Counted from the stretch's first letter, positions 52,471 through 61,574 are shown. The stretch is DNA of 64,000 bases from Sulfurimonas lithotrophica (GCF_009258225.1 NZ_CP043617.1:1798001-1862000); one strand, 5' to 3'. Notes: generated from the letters alone by a model not told the origin. Translations and numbers: made by a program.

Positions 52471-52889
52471 AATGGCTTGAACACCACTAACCAAACAACT
52501 ATAAGAAGTATTAGAGTCGGCACTTCGTTATAAGCACGGAAAAATTTTCCGCTTTTATCACACTTATCTTCCAAAAATTGTTTTCTGTAATAACCCAATG
52601 AAAAGAAATAAGCCATAAGCAAAACAACAAGCGTTATTTTTACGTGTAGCCAGGCATTACCCTTAAATCCGATTTCAAATGCCAAATAAAAACCACTTAA
52701 AATCGTCCCCCACATAGCAGGGACTCCGATATATTTATATATCTTCATCTCCATAACTTTTACAACTTCGCAGAAACCTTTGTTTTCAATATTTTCCGCG
52801 TGGTAAACAAAAAGTCTCGGCATGTAAAATAAAACTGCAAACCAAGAAATCAACGATAATAAGTGGAACCACAATACCCAACTGTACAC
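52467..52889 (-). CDS. hemJ: Protoporphyrinogen oxidase HemJ
   Basis: This 140-residue protein has four transmembrane helices and the HemJ pattern: W-F-H-L-L-S-L-I-S-W-F-A-V-L-F-Y-M-P-R-L-F-V-Y-H (about 7-30, with the conserved His) and W-L-H-V-K-I-T-L-V (about 79-87, with the conserved His/Lys). HemJ oxidises protoporphyrinogen IX at the inner membrane, using the quinone pool. hemB and hemD are also in this window but not adjacent. Confidence 0.9.
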   Translation of the reverse strand: MYSWVLWFHLLSLISWFAVLFYMPRLFVYHAENIENKGFCEVVKVMEMKIYKYIGVPAMWGTILSGFYLAFEIGFKGNAWLHVKITLVVLLMAYFFSLGYYRKQFLEDKCDKSGKFFRAYNEVPTLILLIVVWLVVFKPF

Positions 52890-52912
52890 TACACTCTCTC
52901 CTATCTAAACTA

Positions 52913-53242
52913 CTATGAGTCTAATGTTTCTAAATCTTTGATAGAACCTTTTGAAGGAGCTACTATTTTATCATGTAAGCGACGAAGTGCTTTAGTTGTA
53001 CGCTCAATTCCTAAGTCGATTGCAGTATCTAAGTTTTCGTCACTTTGAGAGATTACTACAGGTTCTGCATGAGCTATATGTATATCAAATTCTATTGAAA
53101 CACCTTTTTTTTCTGCTTTAACACGAACATTAACACTTGTTATATCTAACGAATATTTTGTAAAACTATCTATTGCATTTTGTATATGAGCTTTTGTATT
53201 AGCATGAAGTGTAACATCTTTTGATTGAACTTGAACATTCAT
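52913..53242 (-). CDS. Short HPF/RaiA-family ribosome-associated protein
   Basis: This 109-residue protein consists of the N-terminal HPF fold only (M-N-V-Q-V-Q-S-K-D-V, T-S-V-N-V-R-V-K-A-E-K-K-G and A-I-D-L-G-I-E-R-T-T-K-A-L-R-R-L-H-D-K). The ATG at 53242 has AAGGA upstream; an in-frame start at 53311 adds 23 residues without support. Its A-L-R-R-x-H-D-K-x-V segment matches the long HPF at 36109 closely, so these are paralogues. It may antagonise or tune the long form. Confidence 0.87.
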   Translation of the reverse strand: MNVQVQSKDVTLHANTKAHIQNAIDSFTKYSLDITSVNVRVKAEKKGVSIEFDIHIAHAEPVVISQSDENLDTAIDLGIERTTKALRRLHDKIVAPSKGSIKDLETLDS

Positions 53243-53335
53243 AATATATCCTTTGTTTAGAAGTACTCTAAGCACTTCCTTATTATGTTTATATAGTAAC
53301 ACTTTTAACATTTACTTTTGCTAAAATATGCCCTA

Positions 53336-53344
53336 TGATATAAT
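53336..53344 (+). promoter_or_regulatory. Probable trpS promoter, extended -10
   Basis: TG-A-TATAAT, 26 bases before the trpS ATG. The flanks (CTATGATATAATT) match those upstream of hpf. Confidence 0.65.
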
Positions 53345-53369
53345 TGCAAAAAAATTTTAGGAAAATTAT

Positions 53370-54329
53370 ATGAGAGTATTAACCGGCATCCAGCCATCAG
53401 GTGATTTACACATCGGTAACTATTTCGGATCGATAAAACAAATGGTAGATGCACAAGCAGAAAATGAAACTTTTGCGTTTATAGCAAACTATCATGCACA
53501 AACAAGTGGCGGTAAAGATTTAAGCCGTTTTACAATGCAGGCAGCTACGGATTTTTTAGCACTTGGAATAGACCCTGAGAAATCTACGTTTTGGGTTCAA
53601 TCTGATGTTAAAGAGGTACTTGAATTATACTGGATACTTTCATCTTTTACACCTATGGGTTTACTCGAACGTGCACATAGCTACAAAGATAAAACAGCTA
53701 AAGGTATAGCCGCAAACCACTCATTATTTTCTTATCCTGTTTTAATGGCTGCAGATATTTTACTATTTGGTTCTGAAGTTGTTCCTGTCGGAAAAGATCA
53801 GATTCAACATATAGAAATCGCACGCGATATTGCTACTAAATTTAATAATGAATATGGCGATATTTTAGTTTTACCTGAGTTTCGTGTTCAAGAAGAAGTC
53901 CAAACGGTTCCGGGAATTGACGGACAAAAAATGTCTAAAAGTTACGGCAATGTTGTAAATATTTTCGGTGAAGAGAAAAAACAACTTAAAACTATTAAAA
54001 AAATCGTAACTGAACAAGTAGCACTAGAAGAGCCTAAAGAGTATGAGACTTGTAATGTTTACAATATGGCTAAACTGTTTTTAGAAGGTGACAACCTTAT
54101 AGCCCTGCAAGAGAGATATAAAAAAGGCGGCGAAGGTCACGGGCACTTTAAAATATATCTAGCCGAAGTTATGTGGGAATACTTTAGAGAGTTTAGAGAA
54201 AAACGCGAATACTACGAAAACAATCAAAATGAAGTAAGAGAAATCTTAAAAGCCGGAGCAGATAAAGCAAGAGCAGTCGCTACTCCTATGATTGAAAAAA
54301 TCAGAGAAGTTACGGGAATAAAATATTAA
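53370..54329 (+). CDS. trpS: Tryptophanyl-tRNA synthetase
   Basis: This 319-residue class I synthetase charges tRNA-Trp. T-G-I-Q-P-S-G-D-L-H-I-G-N-Y (5-18) carries the HIGH-type motif and G-Q-K-M-S-K-S-Y-G (about 186-194) the KMSKS loop. D-I-L-L-F and V-G-K-D-Q-I-Q-H-I-E (about 137-146) form the active site. The length is normal. It ends in a shared inverted repeat with the convergent cytochrome gene. Confidence 0.97.
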   Translation: MRVLTGIQPSGDLHIGNYFGSIKQMVDAQAENETFAFIANYHAQTSGGKDLSRFTMQAATDFLALGIDPEKSTFWVQSDVKEVLELYWILSSFTPMGLLERAHSYKDKTAKGIAANHSLFSYPVLMAADILLFGSEVVPVGKDQIQHIEIARDIATKFNNEYGDILVLPEFRVQEEVQTVPGIDGQKMSKSYGNVVNIFGEEKKQLKTIKKIVTEQVALEEPKEYETCNVYNMAKLFLEGDNLIALQERYKKGGEGHGHFKIYLAEVMWEYFREFREKREYYENNQNEVREILKAGADKARAVATPMIEKIREVTGIKY

Positions 54330-54354
54330 AAGCTAAAATTTTCACTTTAGCTTT
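54329..54354. terminator. Possible bidirectional terminator between trpS and the pentaheme gene
   Basis: Arms AAAGCTAAA and TTTAGCTTT around an 8-base loop sit between convergent genes, overlapping the last codons of the minus-strand gene. A short T-rich run follows on the plus strand. Confidence 0.5.
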
Positions 54355-55541
54355 AATGTTTTTGCAGTAATTAACATCTTTTTAGACCATTGTTTCTCTT
54401 TGAGTTTTAAGAGTTTATGAACTTCATCATTTACAAGTTTATAATAAACCGATATTCTGACACTTGTAGCACCGCCTGCTTTTTTAACTTTTATAACTTT
54501 TTTACCGCGTGCAGGGATACTCATGTCTTTTGACATTGTTTTTGCAAGGTGTGCTATAGTAGCTTTTCCTCTTCTATCTTTATAGTAGGTAGTTAAGGAT
54601 ATCGCTTCATTTTTAATCGTTTCAGTACCATTTGTATAATCTAATTCAATAAGAATTTCACGAGAACCGTATCCACTCGGTATATTATGGGGTTGCGGGT
54701 TTTTGAGCATAATGACAACATCTTTACCTTTTTGCCATGCACTTAGTTTTAGTGAATTTTTTATCATCTCTTCGTCATGAGCACCTTTAAAGCCGTGCTT
54801 ACGAATCATACGTTTTTTTGCTTTACCATCATCAATTTTTAATGTGGATGCAACTCCGAGTCTTTTTGGTCCCATATGGCAATCTACACATTGTTTGCCA
54901 TCGGATTTAAACTCTTCTTCCATATTTGTAAACATTACTCCTTGTACACTGCTCATATTTGCATGGCAAACAAAACAAAGCTGGTTTGAATTTTTACCCA
55001 TAAAATCACGATACTCTACACTATGGTAAGGAGATTTGGCATCATCATACGGTCCGCTCATTAAGCCTGATTTAGTCCATGTTACCCTATTTATACCTCG
55101 ATATGTTTCATCTCTGTCTGAATGGATTTTTTCTATATTATGACATACTACACAGTTGATTCCTTCATGTAACGCATCATCTTTTAAAGCTTTATTTACT
55201 TTAGAGCCTTTATCCAGTCCTAATACGGCTTCTATCTCGTAGTTTATATCGGTAGAAGTAACAGATATTCTAGGGTTATGACAAGTTGCACATTCTACTT
55301 TAACACCGTTTAAACTTTTTCTGGTTTTTCTACTATAATATTTGATACTTTTTCTAAAATACTCATCTTTGTCAAAATGAGAATTTGAATGCCATGATTC
55401 TTCCCAATCTTTTACTAATTGCATATGGCAAGCTTTACAGTTTTTTGATTCGGCAAACCTCTCATCCAGTTTAACAACCTTGGCTGCATCTGCACCGTAA
55501 AGGATATTACTTACAAAAAAGACTATTAAAAAAAACTTCAT
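54342..55541 (-). CDS. Periplasmic pentaheme c-type cytochrome
   Basis: This 399-residue protein has a signal peptide (about 1-18) and five heme sites: CKACH (about 35), CATCH, CVVCH, CFVCH and CVDCH, all within the first 220 residues. The C-terminal 170 residues are heme-free, lysine-rich and beta-type (H-N-I-P-S-G-Y-G-S-R-E-I-L-I-E-L). The H-N-I-P-S-G/S-R-E segment resembles the C-terminal part of some cytochrome c-554-like multiheme proteins. The substrate is unknown. No transmembrane anchor is seen, so it is likely soluble in the periplasm. Confidence 0.85.
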   Translation of the reverse strand: MKFFLIVFFVSNILYGADAAKVVKLDERFAESKNCKACHMQLVKDWEESWHSNSHFDKDEYFRKSIKYYSRKTRKSLNGVKVECATCHNPRISVTSTDINYEIEAVLGLDKGSKVNKALKDDALHEGINCVVCHNIEKIHSDRDETYRGINRVTWTKSGLMSGPYDDAKSPYHSVEYRDFMGKNSNQLCFVCHANMSSVQGVMFTNMEEEFKSDGKQCVDCHMGPKRLGVASTLKIDDGKAKKRMIRKHGFKGAHDEEMIKNSLKLSAWQKGKDVVIMLKNPQPHNIPSGYGSREILIELDYTNGTETIKNEAISLTTYYKDRRGKATIAHLAKTMSKDMSIPARGKKVIKVKKAGGATSVRISVYYKLVNDEVHKLLKLKEKQWSKKMLITAKTLKLK

Positions 55542-55582
55542 ATATACTTACCCTTATAATAAAATATTTTTATGTGTTAAGG

Positions 55583-55613
55583 ATTATATCAAAGCAATTC
55601 TTAATATTGTCAA
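55583..55613 (-). promoter_or_regulatory. Promoter of the pentaheme cytochrome gene
   Basis: On the minus strand a consensus -35 TTGACA (55613-55608) and extended -10 TG-A-TATAAT (ending 55583) are separated by 19 bp. This is one of the few places here with a recognisable -35. Confidence 0.6.
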
Positions 55614-55632
55614 AAGTATGATAATTCGTTTT

Positions 55633-56487
55633 TTAGAACCATCCTTGAGAATCTGATTCAATAACTTTATTATTTACATCATAAATTTTTACTATAGATG
55701 TAATTATTTGAGTTCCCGAATCAAAATAATTATCCGGATCTACTTCTTGTTTAGATTCAATAAAATTTGTTTTACTATACGACATATACTCTTTTATCAA
55801 AGTCATTGTTTTTGCAACATCTGATTCTATAGACTCATTGCCAAATTCTTTATTGTACTTTGAAACTACGTGTGACATCTGAGATTCAAATTTTTCGGAT
55901 AAGGGTTTCATTTGAAGCAATATTGCGACAAGTTTATCTTTTTCACCTTTTGAAATACTTCCTTTAGCGGCAATACCTGAACCAAGTCCTCTTAATTGAC
56001 CTACATATTCCGTCAAAGGGAGCATAGTTTCCATCATTATAGAGGTTAGTTCCCTTCCGATTGGATTTAGTTTATCTACACCCCTTTTAGCAACAGATTG
56101 AGCCAACATCATTGTTTGGGCAATGAGTTCCGTATATTCATCAAAAACTTTTGAACTGTTTTTTTTAAAAGCCTTTGAATTTAAGCTTATAAGTTCTTGT
56201 GAAATAAAAGTAGCTCTTTTATTAATCACGGGGTCTGCAGAAAACTGCAGAGTTTCCATATCTCCGATAGCAGCTTTCATATCTTGCCTGTTTGAATAAA
56301 CAAGAAGTTGTGCAACCGTATTTCCGTTTAAAAAACTATTTGTAAGACCTCTGGTTTTTTGAGTAGCAATTACTAGATTTTTTAATGCTCCGATATATTT
56401 GCTTCTGTCTTTTTGTTCATTGTTTGTAAATAGTGATTTTGCTTCAAGTGAGTATAGCAACGATATTAAAATTAAAAAAAACTTCAT
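55633..56487 (-). CDS. Secreted NIT-domain protein
   Basis: This 284-residue all-helical protein has a signal peptide (about 1-17, ending L-E-A-K) and a NIT-type sensor domain without any output domain. The pattern L-V-I-A-T-Q-K-T-R-G-L-T-N-S-F-L-N-G (about 34-51) matches the nitrate-sensing helix, and Q-L-R-G-L-G-S-G (about 168-175) its second repeat. It also resembles the sensor part of the hybrid kinase at 22194. It may bind an oxyanion in the periplasm and interact with another receptor. It lies between argF and the pentaheme gene with its own promoter. Confidence 0.72.
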   Translation of the reverse strand: MKFFLILISLLYSLEAKSLFTNNEQKDRSKYIGALKNLVIATQKTRGLTNSFLNGNTVAQLLVYSNRQDMKAAIGDMETLQFSADPVINKRATFISQELISLNSKAFKKNSSKVFDEYTELIAQTMMLAQSVAKRGVDKLNPIGRELTSIMMETMLPLTEYVGQLRGLGSGIAAKGSISKGEKDKLVAILLQMKPLSEKFESQMSHVVSKYNKEFGNESIESDVAKTMTLIKEYMSYSKTNFIESKQEVDPDNYFDSGTQIITSIVKIYDVNNKVIESDSQGWF

Positions 56488-56530
56488 CTTTTTCTCCCTG
56501 CCGGTGCTTTATTCTATGCACAGCTGCTCG

Positions 56531-56536
56531 ATTATA
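56531..56536 (-). promoter_or_regulatory. Promoter -10 of the NIT-domain gene
   Basis: TATAAT on the minus strand, start expected near 56524, 37 bases before the ATG at 56487. AGGGAGAAAAAG precedes the ATG. Confidence 0.6.
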
Positions 56537-56559
56537 TTACAAATCTAAAGTTTTCTTTA

Positions 56560-56573
56560 TTGACCTACATCAA
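56560..56573 (-). promoter_or_regulatory. FNR/CRP-type operator near -42
   Basis: On the minus strand TTGAT-GTAG-GTCAA matches TTGAT-N4-ATCAA at nine of ten defined bases. Its centre is about 42 bases before the inferred start of the NIT-domain gene, the position expected for a class II activator site. Confidence 0.6.
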
Positions 56574-56649
56574 ATCACTAATTTTTATATAAGAAAGTTC
56601 ATAAAAAGAGGGTTTTATAACATATTTGTGACATTATTTGTTAAAAATT

Positions 56650-56680
56650 GATAAACAAGATAAAGCTATCTTTGTTTATC
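56650..56680 (-). terminator. argF intrinsic terminator overlapping the stop codon
   Basis: On the minus strand GATAAACAAAGATA pairs with TATCTTGTTTATC with one bulged A, followed by AATTTTTAAC. The hairpin covers the argF TAG at 56666-56668. Confidence 0.7.
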
Positions 56681-57586
56681 TAACCAGACCATAAGACCCT
56701 TTTGAGCATGAAGTCTGTTCTCAGCTTCATTAAAAACTATATCTGCATATTTTTCAAAAACATCTTCACTGACTTCAAGACCTCTGTAAGCAGGTAAACA
56801 ATGTAAAAATTGTGCGTCTTTATGAGCTAAATTCATCATCGCTTCATCTACCATAAAGCCTTTAAAAATTTTAACACGCTCTTCTTTTTCATCCTCTTGC
56901 CCCATAGATGTCCAAGTGTCCGTTGTCACAACCGTTGCACCTTCGACTGCAACTTTTGGATCGTTAGTAGTTATTATTTTTGCTCCGCTTGTCTTTGCTA
57001 TTTCCTGTGTCTCAGCCAAGATATCTGCATCTACTTCATAACCTTTTGGAGTAGCGATTCTAAGTTCAAACCCAAGTTTAGCTGCAAGCATCATCCAAGA
57101 GTGTGTCATATTGTTTCCGTCACCTACATATGCCGCTACTATATTTTCGTGTGCATTATACTCAACCAAAGTCATATAATCAGCAAGTAACTGAACAGGA
57201 TGAAACGAGTCGGTCAATCCGTTTATTACCGGTACTTTAGAATAAGATGCAAACTCCTCTATCATAGAATGCTCGAATGTACGTATCATAACCATATCAC
57301 ACATACCTGAAATTACGCGTGCGGTGTCTTTTACGGGTTCTCCGCGACCTAAATGTATATCACGGTTTGATAAAAAAAGTGCATGACCGCCAAGTTGAAA
57401 CATACCTGTCTCAAAACTTACCCTTGTACGTGTTGAACTTTTTTCAAATATCATACCGAGAGTTTTCATATTTAACTCTTTATTGTACACACCTTTTTTG
57501 AGATTATTTTTAATCTTTAGTCCGATATCTATAATCTCTAAGATTTCCTCTTTTGTAAAATCTCTAAGTGTTAAAAAATGTCTCAC
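56666..57586 (-). CDS. argF: Ornithine carbamoyltransferase
   Basis: This 306-residue enzyme makes citrulline in arginine synthesis. The carbamoyl-phosphate site [10 protein letters not shown] (about 50-59), the H-P-V-Q (about 130) and the H-C-L-P-A-Y (about 262) motifs are all present. Residues M-T-H-S-W-M (about 161) favour ornithine over aspartate as acceptor. It follows hemB after 27 bases on the same strand. Confidence 0.96.
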   Translation of the reverse strand: MRHFLTLRDFTKEEILEIIDIGLKIKNNLKKGVYNKELNMKTLGMIFEKSSTRTRVSFETGMFQLGGHALFLSNRDIHLGRGEPVKDTARVISGMCDMVMIRTFEHSMIEEFASYSKVPVINGLTDSFHPVQLLADYMTLVEYNAHENIVAAYVGDGNNMTHSWMMLAAKLGFELRIATPKGYEVDADILAETQEIAKTSGAKIITTNDPKVAVEGATVVTTDTWTSMGQEDEKEERVKIFKGFMVDEAMMNLAHKDAQFLHCLPAYRGLEVSEDVFEKYADIVFNEAENRLHAQKGLMVWLDKQR

Positions 57587-57613
57587 TGTTTTTCCTTCTA
57601 AGCTTACTCAAAC

Positions 57614-58585
57614 TTATTTTTTTAATAATTCTGCAACTTCTTTTGCATGGTAAGTAATTATGATATCTGCACCTGCACGTTTAAAACTAAGCATAGTCTC
57701 CATCAGAACTCTATCATAGTCGATTAGTCCTTGAGAACCTGCCATTTTAAGCATAGCATATTCACCGCTTACATTATACACACACAACGGTTTTGAAGTA
57801 TTGTCTTTTATCTCGCGAACTACGTCAAGATAAGCTAAAACAGGTTTAACCATTAAAATATCAGCTCCTTGCATCTCATCGCTCACGCTCTCTGCAACTG
57901 CTTCACGTCTATTTGCCGGATCCATCTGATAAGATGCACGATCACCGAAACTAGGAGTAGATTCCGCAACATCACGAAACGGTCCGTAATACCCAGAAGC
58001 AAATTTTGTAGAGTAACTCATAATCGGAAGATTTTCATATCCTGCCTCGTCCAATGCATCTCTTAGCGTTTGTATAATTCCGTCCATCATTCCCGAAGGT
58101 GCTATCATATCCGCACCGGCTTTTGCATGGATTATCGCTTGTTGAGCCGAAATTTCCAAAGTAGCGTCATTATTTACCGTTTGGTTTTCTTCATCGATTA
58201 TTCCGCAATGACCGTGGTCGGTGTACTCGCAAAAACATAAATCTGTTACGACAAACATATCCGGATAAGCTTTTTTAACTTCTCTTACCGCACTTGCAAT
58301 AATACCGTGCTCACATAAGCTATCACTTCCGATAGAGTCTTTTACATCAGGTATTCCAAAAAGTATAATAGAGTTTAGCCCTAGTTTTTGTATATGGGCA
58401 CACTCTTTTAGCACCTCATCAATACTCATCTGATACACACCCGGCATAGATGCTACCTCTGTTTTTATCCCCTCTCCGCTTCTAACAAAAAGCGGATAAA
58501 TCAAATCGTCCGTAGTTACGTTTGTTTCGCGTACAAGTTTTCTCAAAGTAGTATTTATTCTTGTTCTTCTAAATCTATCAAACAT
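57614..58585 (-). CDS. hemB: Delta-aminolevulinic acid dehydratase (porphobilinogen synthase)
   Basis: This 323-residue enzyme joins two ALA molecules in heme synthesis. The zinc Cys cluster [14 protein letters not shown] (about 115-128), the first active Lys region ([14 protein letters not shown] about 190-203) and the second [10 protein letters not shown] (about 246-255) are all present, so this is the zinc-dependent type. The length is normal. argF follows on the same strand, and ribA diverges from it. Confidence 0.97.
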   Translation of the reverse strand: MFDRFRRTRINTTLRKLVRETNVTTDDLIYPLFVRSGEGIKTEVASMPGVYQMSIDEVLKECAHIQKLGLNSIILFGIPDVKDSIGSDSLCEHGIIASAVREVKKAYPDMFVVTDLCFCEYTDHGHCGIIDEENQTVNNDATLEISAQQAIIHAKAGADMIAPSGMMDGIIQTLRDALDEAGYENLPIMSYSTKFASGYYGPFRDVAESTPSFGDRASYQMDPANRREAVAESVSDEMQGADILMVKPVLAYLDVVREIKDNTSKPLCVYNVSGEYAMLKMAGSQGLIDYDRVLMETMLSFKRAGADIIITYHAKEVAELLKK

Positions 58586-58612
58586 AAAATTTCCCTGTAA
58601 TTAAATATTTTT

Positions 58613-58621
58613 TGCTATAAT
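58613..58621 (+). promoter_or_regulatory. Probable ribA promoter, extended -10
   Basis: TG-C-TATAAT, 45 bases before the ribA ATG. Confidence 0.6.
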
Positions 58622-58665
58622 CGTCTTCAAAATTCTACCTTATTTAACTTGGATAACTATTAATA

Positions 58666-59229
58666 ATGAACATAAATATATCAAACGAAGCCAACCTGCC
58701 ATCAAGGTTTGGGAAGTTTAAGATAAAAGCTTTTAAAGAAGCCGACAAAGAACACTTAGCAATATATACCCAAAATTTAACCGATATCCCAGTTGTTAGA
58801 ATACACTCAGAATGTTTAACCGGAGATGCAATAGGCTCACTAAAATGCGACTGTCGCGACCAACTGGAATATGCACTGGATTATATAAATAAAAACGGCG
58901 GCATGGTAATATACCTTCGCCAAGAGGGTCGAAATATCGGTCTTTTAAATAAAATAAACGCCTATGCACTACAAGATGAAGGTTTTAATACCATAGAAGC
59001 AAACCATCAACTCGGCTTCAGTGCGGATGAGCGTACATATGAAGTTGTTACACAGATACTTCATCATTTTAACATTCATAAAATAAAACTACTTACAAAC
59101 AATCCGGATAAAATAAAATCAATTAGCGATGTAGAAGTAGTTGAACGTGTACCTATTATTATGGAAGCAAATACTCATAATAAAAACTATTTAGATACTA
59201 AAAAAGATGAGATGGGGCACTTACTCTAA
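58666..59229 (+). CDS. ribA: GTP cyclohydrolase II
   Basis: This 187-residue enzyme opens GTP for riboflavin synthesis. V-R-I-H-S-E-C-L-T-G-D-A-I-G-S-L-K-C-D-C (about 44-63) supplies the zinc Cys and G-T-P-site residues, and R-Q-E-G-R-N-I-G-L-L-N-K-I (about 84-96) the catalytic Arg and loop. It is a single-domain form, not fused to RibB. It ends 4 bases into the convergent PAP2 gene. Confidence 0.95.
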   Translation: MNINISNEANLPSRFGKFKIKAFKEADKEHLAIYTQNLTDIPVVRIHSECLTGDAIGSLKCDCRDQLEYALDYINKNGGMVIYLRQEGRNIGLLNKINAYALQDEGFNTIEANHQLGFSADERTYEVVTQILHHFNIHKIKLLTNNPDKIKSISDVEVVERVPIIMEANTHNKNYLDTKKDEMGHLL

Positions 59230-59915
59230 CTAAGTTTTTTTAGATCTAAAAAAACCGTTTTGCTTATTATCAAAATTATTATCCAAGCTAACAGCATCGT
59301 AACTATATTATGACTCAAAAAATGATCCCCTATTGACATTTTATAAATTCCCATACTCCATCCGAGAACAATGCCTAAAAGTAAGGCATACACCTTATTT
59401 TTATGTGTTTTAAATAAAAAGAACAATGACAATAAAGCAAAACCTCCACTTGCATGTCCTGCTGGCCAGCACCGTATTTTACACTCTTGTTTAAACGTCT
59501 CTGGATAACTCTCAAATACTTTAACATTTGGATATTTTCCATTAAAATATTCAATATTTTTTGGACAAGGGGTATTACTTATATTTTTTAATCCACCTAT
59601 AACAGCAGGAATAAAAATACCTGATAATAAAACAATCAAAAGACCTTTTTTATATTCTTTTACAAACAATGTTTGACGAAAAAATATTAATAAAATCAAA
59701 ATACTTATTGCAAAAAGAATCAATATTTTTTTAACTCCACTGTAAAAAATCAATTCTAAAACATAATCATTTCTATCCACAATCCATTGTTTCGTATCAA
59801 AATTGTAAAATTGATTTTGCACTAAAAAATCTAAATTTGTTACTTCAAATACTACCAATGTAATAAGCAAACATACAGTAGTTATTAATAAGTGTTTATT
59901 CAGGGATTTTAACAT
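59226..59915 (-). CDS. PAP2-family phosphatase, LpxE-like lipid A 1-phosphatase candidate
   Basis: This 229-residue membrane protein has about six hydrophobic segments and degenerate PAP2 motifs: L-K-N-I-S-N-T-P-C-P (KxxxxxxxP, about 112), W-P-A-G-H-A-S-G-G (P-x-G-H, about 156) and S-I-G-D-H-F-L-S-H-N-I-V-T (about 197), each with its catalytic His. It overlaps eptA by 20 bases. A lipid A phosphatase next to a phosphoethanolamine transferase matches the Helicobacter LpxE-EptA pair (HP0021-HP0022), where EptA uses the site LpxE clears. Start 59915 is preferred; 59942 is in frame but would lengthen the overlap. Confidence 0.72.
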   Translation of the reverse strand: MLKSLNKHLLITTVCLLITLVVFEVTNLDFLVQNQFYNFDTKQWIVDRNDYVLELIFYSGVKKILILFAISILILLIFFRQTLFVKEYKKGLLIVLLSGIFIPAVIGGLKNISNTPCPKNIEYFNGKYPNVKVFESYPETFKQECKIRCWPAGHASGGFALLSLFFLFKTHKNKVYALLLGIVLGWSMGIYKMSIGDHFLSHNIVTMLLAWIIILIISKTVFLDLKKLS

Positions 59916-61518
59916 TATATAAGATATCTTTCTCAGGTACATATAAAGCAGTATCTACTTCAAAAAGACCTAAAAGTGAATGAAAAATATTATCATGCGT
60001 AAAATATTTATTTGTATATCCTTTTAATTTTGTCATATTTATATCTTCTTTCATACCCTCCCCAAACCATATGGCAGATGCTACATGAGTTTGAAAGTCA
60101 GGCGCCATAAAATAAGGCAATCCATGTAAATACAAGCCGCTTTCACCAAGGCTCTCGCCATGATCGCTTATGTAAAACATTGCAGCTTCATGTGTTTTAT
60201 CATATGATTTCAAAAGCTTTATAACTTTAGATAAAAAATAATCCGTATATAATATTGCATTATCATAGGCATTACCGATAGTTTCCGCAGAACACTCTTC
60301 AAGCTGGTTCGTATTGCAAACAGGTTTAAATTTTTCAAACTCTTTCGTATATCTTTTATAATATGCAGGACCGTGATTTCCCATCATATGCAGTACTATT
60401 AAAATATCTCTACTCTTGTGAGAATCTATGTATTTATCAAGACCTACAAGCATACCTTCATCTCTGCACTCGGTATCGCATATTGTATTTTTATCAGGAG
60501 TTTTATAATCTTCATACGGAACCCGCAAAGCAACGCCTTTTGAGTCAGAGTTGTTGTCTCTCCAAAGTATATCTACTGAACCTGTATTTACTAAAACATC
60601 CAAAACATTTTGTGTAGATATACCCTTATCGTAGTCATAGTCCTCTTTTCCGAAAATAGAGAACATACATGGCACAGATACGGCGGTCGAAGTACCGCAT
60701 GAATGCATATTTTGTAAACTGACTAAATCATTTTCTTTTGATAAAAGAGGATTAGTTTCTCTAGCATAACCATTTAGAGAAAATCTGTCTGCCCTTGCCG
60801 CTTCCCCTACTACAAGAATCACTAATTCTTTAGGTTCAATTTCTTCATTCTCTACAATTTTTGCATTTTCACCGATAGTTTTAACTACCACAGGTCCATT
60901 TTTAGACGTTTTATAAATATAATTTCCAATACTGTAAATCCAATATGTAGGATTTGTATAGTAACGGAGTGGTTTATGTTCACGAAAAAAAGAGGTGTAA
61001 AACTTACTGAAAGAAAGCAGTAAAACTATTATAACGGCTAAAGAGACCGCTATCACTTTCAGTCTTATAAAAAACTCTTTGCGAAAGGTGTAAAATTCTA
61101 TCTGCTGTTTATATATATAAATAGACGGAATAACACCAAGAAAAATCACATATAAAACTAATTTAATGCTAAATAGGTCTAAAGATTCATTTAGATTTGT
61201 TTGTAAAGAATTTCTAATCATACCATCATCAATAACGACATTATACGTCTGCATAAAATAACTGGTAAAAGACGAGATAAGCAAAACAATAATAAACATT
61301 GGTTTTATCGTGTATTTAAAACTGAACAGTGAAAAAATTATTACTATAAAACTTACTAAAATAAAAAAAAGAGAGATTACAAAAAATATATTATGAATTG
61401 TAAGAGGGTAAACTTTTACAACATTCAAAAAAAACGACTGATTGCTAAATAGTCCAAAAAATATAGCCATTATAACAATCAGACGAAACTGAGGAATTGG
61501 TTTAAAGCTTATTTTCAT
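59896..61518 (-). CDS. eptA: Lipid A phosphoethanolamine transferase
   Basis: This 540-residue protein has five N-terminal transmembrane helices (about 13-170) and a periplasmic alkaline-phosphatase-like domain. V-V-G-E-A-A-R-A-D-R-F-S-L-N-G-Y (about 239-254) holds the metal-binding Glu, C-G-T-S-T-A-V-S-V-P-C-M-F (about 276-288) the catalytic Thr, and Y-I-S-D-H-G-E-S-L-G-E (about 451-461) the Asp/His metal ligands. The pattern is that of the EptA/MCR group that modifies lipid A and gives polymyxin tolerance. Diacylglycerol is the by-product. Confidence 0.93.
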   Translation of the reverse strand: MKISFKPIPQFRLIVIMAIFFGLFSNQSFFLNVVKVYPLTIHNIFFVISLFFILVSFIVIIFSLFSFKYTIKPMFIIVLLISSFTSYFMQTYNVVIDDGMIRNSLQTNLNESLDLFSIKLVLYVIFLGVIPSIYIYKQQIEFYTFRKEFFIRLKVIAVSLAVIIVLLLSFSKFYTSFFREHKPLRYYTNPTYWIYSIGNYIYKTSKNGPVVVKTIGENAKIVENEEIEPKELVILVVGEAARADRFSLNGYARETNPLLSKENDLVSLQNMHSCGTSTAVSVPCMFSIFGKEDYDYDKGISTQNVLDVLVNTGSVDILWRDNNSDSKGVALRVPYEDYKTPDKNTICDTECRDEGMLVGLDKYIDSHKSRDILIVLHMMGNHGPAYYKRYTKEFEKFKPVCNTNQLEECSAETIGNAYDNAILYTDYFLSKVIKLLKSYDKTHEAAMFYISDHGESLGESGLYLHGLPYFMAPDFQTHVASAIWFGEGMKEDINMTKLKGYTNKYFTHDNIFHSLLGLFEVDTALYVPEKDILYNVKIPE

Positions 61519-61574
61519 TCAAAATATCCTTTAGAATTTATCTAGAGGAATATTAAGATGCACACATGAAACTA

